From contig SXOM01000552.1 in NCBI GenBank assembly GCA_005776735.1, positions 1 to 8,712 of the forward strand: a stretch of 8,712 bases of DNA, written 5' to 3'. This stretch comes from Pseudomonadota bacterium. GTDB lineage: Bacteria > Myxococcota_A > UBA796 > SXON01. Of this stretch, positions 1-5,197 are shown in pieces. The position numbers were made by a program, and so were the translations under genes. Under the pieces are notes generated by a model. The model saw nothing but the letters and a program-made list of their open reading frames with translations. It did no database searches and was not told the origin of the DNA. The stretch's first letter is position 1, and every line of letters begins with the position of its first letter.

Positions 1-130
1 CGTCGTCGTCGTCGTCGTCGTCGTCGGTGCCGCCGGGCAAGGCTTGGGTGCCGCCGCTCTTCGGGTCGTCGGCCTCGTCGCCGTCCAGCGCCAACGTGGC
101 GGTGGAGGTGCACGCGAGAAGGAGCCACAT
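1..130 (-). CDS. Truncated lipoprotein with poly-aspartate tract (N-terminal 43 residues)
   Basis: An ATG on the minus strand at 130-128 opens a frame that stays open to the window edge, so only the first 43 codons are seen. The protein begins MWLLLAC, a very short signal with a lipobox-like LLAC and Cys at residue 7. It continues through a Thr/Ala/Asp/Gly-rich linker with a 'DGDEADD' stretch into eight consecutive Asp codons at the edge. An acidic low-complexity linker after the lipid anchor is common in surface lipoproteins of myxobacterial type, and the neighbouring gene has a comparable one. The start lies 34 bp after the stop of the 838-aa lipoprotein gene on the same strand, so the two may be co-transcribed, although a possible promoter also precedes this start. 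The signal is unusually short (six residues before Cys) and has no Lys/Arg, which weakens the lipoprotein call. The function is unknown, because any folded domain lies outside the window. Confidence 0.62.
   Translation of the reverse strand, partial: MWLLLACTSTATLALDGDEADDPKSGGTQALPGGTDDDDDDDD
2..25 (-). repeat. (GTC)8 trinucleotide tandem repeat encoding Asp8
   Basis: Eight perfect GTC units on the plus strand are GAC codons on the minus strand, giving eight Asp in the truncated lipoprotein. The array touches the window edge (base 1 is compatible with a ninth unit), so its true length is unknown. Unit slippage would change the linker length without shifting the frame. Confidence 0.85.
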
Positions 131-142
131 GTCCCGAGCGTA
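131..142 (-). promoter_or_regulatory. Possible -10 element directly before the ATG at 130 (leaderless-type)
   Basis: Minus strand reads TGC-TACGCT-CGGGAC-ATG. TACGCT fits TANNNT, has a TGN extension upstream, and sits 6 nt before the start codon. There is no Shine-Dalgarno sequence. A TANNNT hexamer at this distance is the arrangement known for leaderless mRNAs in Deinococcus and actinobacteria. Its use here is an inference, and the gene could equally be read through from the upstream lipoprotein gene. Confidence 0.35.
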
Positions 143-164
143 GCACGCGTCCCGGCGCCGGTGC

Positions 165-2681
165 CTACGGCGAAGCCACGAACAGGTGCACCGCGCCGGC
201 GTCGGTCCCGGCGGTGGCGTCACTGCGGACCCCCAGCGCGAACCCGCCGGAGTAGCCGTCCACCAGCGACCCGAGCGCGCTGACGAACCCGCGGTCCGAC
301 ACCGTGGTCGCGTGGCTCAGGTCGGTGTCGGCGTCGGTGGTCACGTCGTAGGCGCCGGTGCTGGGGAGCGGGCCGAGGAACACCCACGAGGTCGACGCCG
401 CGTGGCGCCCGACGAACAGGTCGATCGCACCGTCGGCGTCGACGTCTTCGGCCGCCATCGCGCTCCCGGTGTAGTACGGGGCGTCGAACGACACGTCGGC
501 GGCGGCGGCGAGGGTGCCCGCGGTGGCGCCGAGCGGTCCGTACAGCAGGTACAGCGTGGCGGGGCTGTCCTGCGGCGCGCCCACGAGCAGGTCGTCGTAG
601 CCGTCCTCGTCGGCGTCGAACGCCAGGAGGGAGCCGCCGGTGGAGCCGCTCCCGGTGAACGTTGCGTCGGCCGAGGCCGTGGTCGTCGATGCGGAGGGCG
701 CCGGGTCCCATACCCACAACGAGCTCCCGACGTACGAGCCGAACGCCACCCCGCCGAGGCCGTCGCCGTCGAGATCGGGGAGGACCACCTGGTAGCCGGT
801 GTACAAGCCACTGGACGTCGCGGTGATGTGCACCTGGGCGCCGGGGCTCGCGGACAGCGGATCGTAGAGGATGGCGACGGCGTCGCCGGTGGAGTTGGTG
901 ACGAGCTCCGGGTACCCCGAGCCGTCGAGGTCGTCGGTGGCCAGGGTGGAGAGCGTCGCCCCCATCGCGACGCCCCAGTCGGCCGACGCGCTCCACCCGG
1001 TCGAGCGGCCATACCACAACAGCACGCTCCCGTCGTCGTCGTAGCGGAGCATCACGTCGGAGACCCCGTCGGCGTCGAGGTCGTCGACGGCGTGGAGGCG
1101 GGCGCGCACGCTGTCGCCGCAGCAGATGGACTCGTACGCGCCCGAAGCGAGGTCGACGTCGCCGGTGAGGGGGCCGGGCACGATCCAGGTCTCCACCCGG
1201 CCGGTGCTGGTGATGCCGGTGGTCGCCAGGTCGGCGAGGCCGTCGCCGGTGAGGTCGGCGCCGGCGGAGACCTGGTTTCCGACGAGGTCGCCCGCGCCGC
1301 CGTACACCTGGACCGCCGCGTCGGCGCCGGTGAGGCTCCCCGTCGGCCAGCACCCTTCGTTCACGACGCCGTCGCAGTCGTCGTCGTCGGTGGTCGTGCA
1401 TTCCTCGGCGCCGGCAGGGCTCACGGCGGCGTCGGTGTCGTCGCAGTCGCCGCCCGTGGCGACGTCGGTGCCGGTCGCGGTGCACGCGAGGTACCCGGTC
1501 GCGTCGTCGCCGTAGCCGTCGCCATCGGCGTCGGTGGTCCAGGTCGTCGCGTCCGCGGCGTCGGCCTCGTCGACCACCCCATCGCAGTCTTCGTCGGTGC
1601 CCGCGTCGGCGCAGCGCTCGGCGGCCGCCGGCGACACGGTGGCGTCGGTGTCGTCGCAGTCGTCGCCGTTGGCCACGTGGTCGGCCGGTGCGTCGCACGC
1701 CGACTGCGGAGCCGCGGGGTCACCGTACCCGTCGGCGTCGGCGTCGCCGTACCAGGTGGGTGCGTCGACGGCGTCGGCCTCGTCGGTGTCGCCGTCGCAG
1801 TCGTCGTCGAGGGCGTTGCAGTACTCGGGCGCGAGGGGGTACACGCTGGCGAGCACGTCGGAGCAGTCGTCGGCGTTGTCGACGAAGTCGCCGCCGGGGG
1901 AGTCGCACGCGGCGATGCTGACGCTGGCGTTGCCGTAGCCGTCGCCGTCGGCGTCGCCGTACCAGGTGGGCGCGTCGACGGCGTCGGCTTCGTCGGTGTC
2001 GCCGTCGCAGTCGTCGTCGGCGTCGTTGCACCGCTCGTCGGCGTCGGGGTGCACCGCCGCGTCGTCGTCGTCGCAGTCCTGCGCGTCGTCGAGGTAGCCG
2101 TCGGGGACCGTGCACGCGCGGCGTGTGGCGAGGCGGTCGCCGTAGCCGTCGCCGTCGGTGTCGGCGTACCACACCGTGGCGTCCTGGGCGTCGCCCTCGT
2201 CCACCGACCGGTCGCAGTCCTCGTCGCCGCCCCCACACACCTCGACGCCCGCGGGCGACACGTTCGCGTCGAGGTCGTCACAGTCGTCGTCGTTGTCGAC
2301 GTAGCCGTCGGGACGGGCACCACACACCAGCACGCCGGTGCCGGCGCCGTACCCGTCACCGTCGGTGTCCGGCCACCCGTTCGCGTCGCCACTCGGTGCG
2401 TCGTCCACCACGCCGTCGCAGTCCTGGTCGCGCGCGTCGCACGTCTCCGTCGCGTCGGGGTTCACGGTCGCGTCGCCGTCGTCGCAGTCGCCCCCCCGCG
2501 TGACGTACCCCTTCGGCGCGGGGCACCCGTCGGCGGGGGTGTCGTCCGCTCCCCACCCGTCGCCGTCGCCGTCATAGTACGCGATGGCCTCGCAGCCGGT
2601 GTCGGCGGTGTCGGCGGTGTCGGGGAGCTTCTCGGCCGCCGTACACGCGCCGAGGGCAACGAACCACGTCAGGCGGAGCAT
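165..2681 (-). CDS. Lipoprotein with six MopE-like Cys/Asp repeats and a C-terminal FG-GAP beta-propeller
   Basis: 838-aa predicted surface lipoprotein. The signal MLRLTWFVALGAC ends in a lipobox (LGAC, Cys13) and is followed by a 'TADTADTG' linker. Residues about 35-445 hold six tandem units of 68-71 aa. Each has DxDGDGYG, then Cys, then DCDDxDAxVxPxAxExC, then DCDGxxDE, with four Cys per unit; this is the 'putative metal-binding motif' named after MopE, the copper-binding surface protein of Methylococcus. Residues about 450-838 carry six calcium-loop motifs of integrin-alpha/FG-GAP type (near 476, 534, 584, 636, 689 and 746), so probably a seven-bladed propeller. Repeat 4 is degenerate: DCDDxDA is replaced by DCSDVLA. 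The role is likely adhesion or binding at the cell surface with bound Ca2+ or another metal; no catalytic motif is seen. The ATG at 2681 gives the signal peptide immediately. It is probably cotranscribed with the truncated lipoprotein downstream. Confidence 0.9.
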   Translation of the reverse strand: MLRLTWFVALGACTAAEKLPDTADTADTGCEAIAYYDGDGDGWGADDTPADGCPAPKGYVTRGGDCDDGDATVNPDATETCDARDQDCDGVVDDAPSGDANGWPDTDGDGYGAGTGVLVCGARPDGYVDNDDDCDDLDANVSPAGVEVCGGGDEDCDRSVDEGDAQDATVWYADTDGDGYGDRLATRRACTVPDGYLDDAQDCDDDDAAVHPDADERCNDADDDCDGDTDEADAVDAPTWYGDADGDGYGNASVSIAACDSPGGDFVDNADDCSDVLASVYPLAPEYCNALDDDCDGDTDEADAVDAPTWYGDADADGYGDPAAPQSACDAPADHVANGDDCDDTDATVSPAAAERCADAGTDEDCDGVVDEADAADATTWTTDADGDGYGDDATGYLACTATGTDVATGGDCDDTDAAVSPAGAEECTTTDDDDCDGVVNEGCWPTGSLTGADAAVQVYGGAGDLVGNQVSAGADLTGDGLADLATTGITSTGRVETWIVPGPLTGDVDLASGAYESICCGDSVRARLHAVDDLDADGVSDVMLRYDDDGSVLLWYGRSTGWSASADWGVAMGATLSTLATDDLDGSGYPELVTNSTGDAVAILYDPLSASPGAQVHITATSSGLYTGYQVVLPDLDGDGLGGVAFGSYVGSSLWVWDPAPSASTTTASADATFTGSGSTGGSLLAFDADEDGYDDLLVGAPQDSPATLYLLYGPLGATAGTLAAAADVSFDAPYYTGSAMAAEDVDADGAIDLFVGRHAASTSWVFLGPLPSTGAYDVTTDADTDLSHATTVSDRGFVSALGSLVDGYSGGFALGVRSDATAGTDAGAVHLFVASP
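1341..2576 (-). repeat. Six tandem MopE-type repeats (about 70 codons each)
   Basis: Unit starts fall near residues 35, 104, 172, 241, 311 and 382 of the 838-aa lipoprotein. Units 2-6 open with DTDGDGYG or DADGDGYG (DADADGYG in unit 5), while unit 1 opens with DGDGDGWG. Each unit has four Cys at conserved places, so 24 in all, possibly as paired disulfides. Units 3-5 share the linker DEADAVDAPTWYGDAD or a close variant, which points to expansion by duplication. Confidence 0.85.
1731..2019 (-). repeat. Near-identical 79-bp direct repeat pair, 210 bp apart
   Basis: Bases 1731-1809 and 1941-2019 match at 76 of 79 positions (mismatches at 1735, 1761 and 1779 of the first copy). They encode residues about 291-317 and 221-247 of the MopE-repeat lipoprotein. 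The spacing equals exactly 70 codons, one repeat unit. The identity is much higher than between other units, so this looks like a recent unit duplication or gene conversion. Confidence 0.85.
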
Positions 2682-2693
2682 GGCGCGAGTATA
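2682..2693 (-). promoter_or_regulatory. -10-like TATACT directly before the ATG at 2681 (leaderless-type)
   Basis: Minus strand reads TATACT-CGCGCC-ATG. TATACT matches five of six bases of the sigma-70 -10 consensus and stands out in this G+C-rich context. With 6 nt to the start codon, transcription would begin at or next to the A of ATG. No Shine-Dalgarno sequence is present, and no good -35 is seen 16-18 bp upstream. Confidence 0.5.
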
Positions 2694-2694
2694 C

Positions 2695-2711
2695 CTGACG
2701 CCGATCTGACG
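2695..2711. promoter_or_regulatory. CTGACG direct repeat with 11-bp period between divergent genes
   Basis: Plus strand has CTGACG at 2695-2700 and again at 2706-2711, one DNA helical turn apart, just upstream of the TATACT of the minus-strand gene. Tandem half-sites at 11-bp period are typical of response-regulator binding sites. No specific regulator can be named, and two 6-mers can occur by chance. Confidence 0.25.
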
Positions 2712-2754
2712 GTTCGTAGCGAGGGCGGCTCGCCTCGACGATGTTGGGAGAGAC

Positions 2755-2773
2755 CGAGGGCGCAGTGCCCTCG
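2755..2773 (+). other. Hairpin in the likely 5' leader of the CARDB-like gene
   Basis: CGAGGGC (2755-2761) and GCCCTCG (2767-2773) form a perfect 7-bp stem with a 5-nt GCAGT loop, ending 16 nt before the Shine-Dalgarno sequence. The same 5' arm sequence, CGAGGGCG, also occurs at 2720-2727 and could compete for the 3' arm. It could be an mRNA-stabilising leader structure or an operator. The transcription start is unknown. Confidence 0.4.
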
Positions 2774-2789
2774 CGCCCCGCCCCCGCCC

Positions 2790-2794
2790 AGGAG
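2790..2794 (+). promoter_or_regulatory. Shine-Dalgarno AGGAG deciding the start at 2801
   Basis: AGGAG lies 6 nt before the ATG at 2801. An earlier in-frame ATG at 2741 has no such site and would add 20 residues (MLGETEGAVPS...) in front of a good signal peptide, so 2801 is chosen. Confidence 0.75.
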
Positions 2795-2800
2795 TCGTCC

Positions 2801-3583
2801 ATGACCACGTTCGTCCTCGCCCTCGTCGCCACCGCCGCCGCGGCCCCCGTCCCCGACCTCAAGACCGCGATCACCGCGCCGACGAGCTCCACCGTCGACG
2901 TCGCCGCGACCTGGAGCTTCAAGGTGTCCAACACCGGCACCAAGGACGCCTCGGGCGTCAAGCTCTTCATCAACCTGCCGGCCACCAACACGAGCCCGAC
3001 CGTGTACGTGATGGGCGCGGTCGGCACCCTGCCCACCGGCTGCACGCTCTCCGGCACGCGCGTGACCTGCGACGTGGGCCTGGTCAAGCGCGGCAAGTCG
3101 TCGACCAAGTCGTTCACCCTGGCGCTCCCCGAGAGCGCGGGCACGCTCGACTTCTCGACCGACGCGAGCACGACCACCTCCGGCGACAACACCGCCAACA
3201 ACACCGCCTCCGCGGTCGGCAGCCCGTCCAACGTGGTGGTGACCGCCCCGACCACCGACGTGGACGTGGACAACAGCCACTGCACCGGCACGGGCCTGGA
3301 GTCCTACTACGAGTGCGAGCTGTACCCGAGCTCGATCAGCTCCCACACCGCGACCTTCCACCCCGCCGACAACAGCATCTCGTTCGACGGCATGCCCGAC
3401 TACTGGGGTTCCTACGCCATCAGCGGCGACCAGCTGTGGTTCGAGTACGAAGACGCCAGCGGCGTGGTCGCCGAGTTCGTGGGCTACGGCGTGGCCAACT
3501 CGACCGACAACTGCTGGGAGGGCGTCACCAACTTCTTCCCCGCGTCGTCGTACGTCGCGCCGTACCGCGTCTGCCTGCCGTAG
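2801..3583 (+). CDS. Secreted protein with CARDB/DUF11-like domain and Cys-containing C-terminal domain
   Basis: 260 aa with a short signal peptide (MTTFVLALVATAAAA, cleavage around residues 14-16) that lacks a basic n-region, and no lipobox. Residues about 19-137 look like a CARDB/DUF11 Ig-like beta-sandwich: 'WSFKVSNTGTKDASGVKLFINLP', C81 and C90, and a closing 'GDNTANNTAS', the usual end of such domains. A Thr/Val linker leads to an unrecognised domain (about 155-260) rich in Tyr, Phe and Trp, with Cys at 161, 172, 238 and 258 that may form two disulfides. Codon use is extreme: nearly every third base is G or C, Arg is CGC only, and Gly is GGC except for one GGT. The neighbours use GGG and CGG freely, so this gene is probably highly expressed. 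It is monocistronic, with its own Shine-Dalgarno sequence and a downstream hairpin. It is likely a structural or surface-associated extracellular protein; the precise role is unknown. Confidence 0.85.
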   Translation: MTTFVLALVATAAAAPVPDLKTAITAPTSSTVDVAATWSFKVSNTGTKDASGVKLFINLPATNTSPTVYVMGAVGTLPTGCTLSGTRVTCDVGLVKRGKSSTKSFTLALPESAGTLDFSTDASTTTSGDNTANNTASAVGSPSNVVVTAPTTDVDVDNSHCTGTGLESYYECELYPSSISSHTATFHPADNSISFDGMPDYWGSYAISGDQLWFEYEDASGVVAEFVGYGVANSTDNCWEGVTNFFPASSYVAPYRVCLP

Positions 3584-3607
3584 TCGCGTCTTCGTCCTGA
3601 GCGGCGG

Positions 3608-3644
3608 GGGGTGTGGCGGCGACGCCACACCCCTTCGGCGTTTT
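3608..3644 (+). terminator. Intrinsic-type terminator after the CARDB-like gene
   Basis: An 11-bp perfect stem, GGGGTGTGGCG (3608-3618) with CGCCACACCCC (3623-3633), closes a GCGA loop of GNRA type, 24 nt after the stop at 3583. It is followed by TTCGGCG and then TTTT (3641-3644), so the U-tract is displaced from the stem. No U-run exists on the minus side, so termination of the convergent gene here is less certain. The rest of 3645-3725 shows only short G+C-rich inverted repeats. Confidence 0.7.
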
Positions 3645-3725
3645 CGGCGCCGTCGCCCCCGCGCCGCGTCGCGCGCCCGCCTCGGCCGCTCGCAGCGGCG
3701 GGTCGCGGCGCGACGCCCCTGGGGC

Positions 3726-5069
3726 CTATTGGTCGATCGGCTCGACCGGGGCCATGCCCGGCAGCTCGGTGGTGCGCGTGGTGTAGCCGAAGGCGGTGCC
3801 GAGGCTGCCCGTGGCGCGCCACCGCTCCTGGCCGCTGGCGTCGTGGTCGCTCAGGATGCCCGCAGTGGACCAGGTGACCAGCGTTCCCTGCACGCTGCGA
3901 TCGACGTCGCCGAGGGCGTACACCCACACGGTCGGATCGAGGGTGAGCTCCTCGAGCGCTTCGACCGTGCCGGCCTCGTCGTCGAGCCGGAGCGTGACCA
4001 CGCGCGAGGCCGTACCGGTGAAGCGGTTGTCGTGCACGATGACCCGATCGCCGCCGTAGAACTGGAACTGGTGCTGACCGTCGAGCACCGCCGCCTCGTC
4101 GACCGCGGCGTAGGTGGGGTGGGGGCCGCCGATCTGGCGGAGCAGGCCCTCCCCGCCGAGGCCGACCTCGACGATGGCGTTGAGGCCGCGCAGGCTCACG
4201 TGCGCCACGCCCGCGGCCTCGTCGACATCGAGCGCGTTGGCGTGCGACCAGTCGCCGCCGCTGTTGACCACGCCGTCGACCGTCGGGTCGAAGTCGTCGA
4301 AGGTGGACCACACCCGGCGCGGCCGCGCCTCTGTGCCCGGGACACCGACGCTGACGATCTCGCCGCACACCGGACCGAGGCCCTCCATCCGCTCGCACTG
4401 GTACTTGAGCCAGGCCAGCTCGCCGCTCTCGAGCGGGACGAAGTCGTGCGTCCACTCCGCGGCCGGGTAGGTGGCGAGGACCTCGCCCGTCCACGCGTAG
4501 GCGCGCAGCTCGTTGAGCGTGCGGTCCTCCTCTTCGACGAGCACCCACACGCCGTCGCCTTCGGCCCGGAAGGCCGCCCGGATCACCGTGCTGCCGGCCG
4601 GCGCTTCGGGCCCGTACCAGGTGACGCGCCCTTCGTCGTCCAGCAGGACCGGCCGGGAGATCGAGCCGAGGACGTTGGTGAGCATCCACCCGCGCCACCC
4701 CGCCTTGCCCTCGGTGGACCACTCCGCGAACTCGGTGGGCAACGGGTCGGTGGTGAAGTCGGTGTCGCCGTAGGTGCTGCCGTCTTCCAGCTCGATCCAG
4801 GCGTGGTAGTCGGTGGCGGCGGCGAGGCCGAGGAAGAGCTGGGCTTCGGCGGCGCCGGTGCCGACCACCCAGTCGGTCGCCGTTTGCCGGCCCTCGGGGT
4901 CTTCGGCCACGATGCGGCTGGATTGGCCGTCGGGCGCCGTCCACCGCACCTCGGACACCGGGGTGTCGGCGGGCTGGAGAACCTGGAGCGCGTCGGCCGA
5001 CGGCGAACCCGCGTCGTCGACGCACGCTGCGAGCAGCGCCACAGCGTAGAGCGGCCAGCCACGTCCCAT
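3726..5069 (-). CDS. Arylsulfotransferase (ASST) family lipoprotein
   Basis: 447-aa predicted lipoprotein: MGRGWPLYAVALLAAC has a lipobox (LAAC, Cys16). Residues about 30-110 look like the N-terminal beta-sandwich of the family, and about 125-440 form the six-bladed propeller. Known ASST enzymes move a sulfuryl group from a phenolic sulfate ester to another phenol through a sulfohistidine, without PAPS, in the periplasm. Landmarks match E. coli ASST: 'THDFVPLESGELAWL' (H208), 'DWSHANALD' (H276, N278), 'SLRGLNA' (R294, 18 residues after H276 as in H356/R374) and 'GQHQFQF' (H333, candidate sulfated His). C225 and C235 may form a disulfide. The start has GGAGG 5 nt upstream. It is transcribed divergently from the GH92 gene. 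E. coli ASST is soluble, so lipid anchoring is a difference. The natural substrate is unknown, and a non-catalytic propeller role is possible but less likely given the conserved residues. Confidence 0.82.
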   Translation of the reverse strand: MGRGWPLYAVALLAACVDDAGSPSADALQVLQPADTPVSEVRWTAPDGQSSRIVAEDPEGRQTATDWVVGTGAAEAQLFLGLAAATDYHAWIELEDGSTYGDTDFTTDPLPTEFAEWSTEGKAGWRGWMLTNVLGSISRPVLLDDEGRVTWYGPEAPAGSTVIRAAFRAEGDGVWVLVEEEDRTLNELRAYAWTGEVLATYPAAEWTHDFVPLESGELAWLKYQCERMEGLGPVCGEIVSVGVPGTEARPRRVWSTFDDFDPTVDGVVNSGGDWSHANALDVDEAAGVAHVSLRGLNAIVEVGLGGEGLLRQIGGPHPTYAAVDEAAVLDGQHQFQFYGGDRVIVHDNRFTGTASRVVTLRLDDEAGTVEALEELTLDPTVWVYALGDVDRSVQGTLVTWSTAGILSDHDASGQERWRATGSLGTAFGYTTRTTELPGMAPVEPIDQ

Positions 5070-5074
5070 CGGCG

Positions 5075-5079
5075 CCTCC
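5075..5079 (-). promoter_or_regulatory. Shine-Dalgarno GGAGG for the ASST-family gene
   Basis: Minus strand GGAGG lies 5 nt before the ATG at 5069. It fixes the start that gives a complete lipoprotein signal. The rest of the 128-bp divergent spacer has no convincing paired -35/-10 on either strand. Confidence 0.75.
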
Positions 5080-5185
5080 GTGTTTTGGGTCTACCACACC
5101 GCTGCGTCGATGTCGCCTTTCCATCGTCCTTTGACAACCGCGCGCCGAGGCGGTGTCGGTCGGGGCACGGTGACCGGCCGCCGAT

Positions 5186-5191
5186 TACGAC
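5186..5191 (+). promoter_or_regulatory. TACGAC hexamer 6 nt before the GH92 ATG (possible leaderless -10)
   Basis: Plus strand reads TACGAC-CGGCGG-ATG, with the ATG at 5198. The TA is placed exactly as before the other starts that lack a Shine-Dalgarno sequence, but the last base of the hexamer is C rather than T. The GGCGG touching the ATG is too close to act as a ribosome binding site. Confidence 0.25.
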
Positions 5192-5197
5192 CGGCGG

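Noticed and set aside
1341..2576. Repeat array considered as a CRISPR or non-coding satellite
   Set aside because: The period is a whole number of codons (about 70) and the variation preserves Cys and Asp positions, so it is a coding repeat.
2741..2800. Earlier in-frame ATG extending the CARDB-like protein by 20 residues
   Set aside because: It has no Shine-Dalgarno, would bury the signal peptide, and covers a hairpin; the AGGAG-preceded ATG at 2801 explains the data better.
186..2804. Frame of 872 codons open on the plus strand across the whole MopE-repeat gene
   Set aside because: It is a shadow of the repetitive G+C-rich lipoprotein gene. The translation is Val/Arg/Gly-rich low complexity with no signal or family motif, while the opposite strand has clear Ca-binding and Cys repeats.
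5131..5136. Perfect TTGACA -35 hexamer upstream of the GH92 gene
   Set aside because: No -10-like hexamer is found 16-18 bp downstream (TGTCGG region), so a promoter is not supported from this motif alone.
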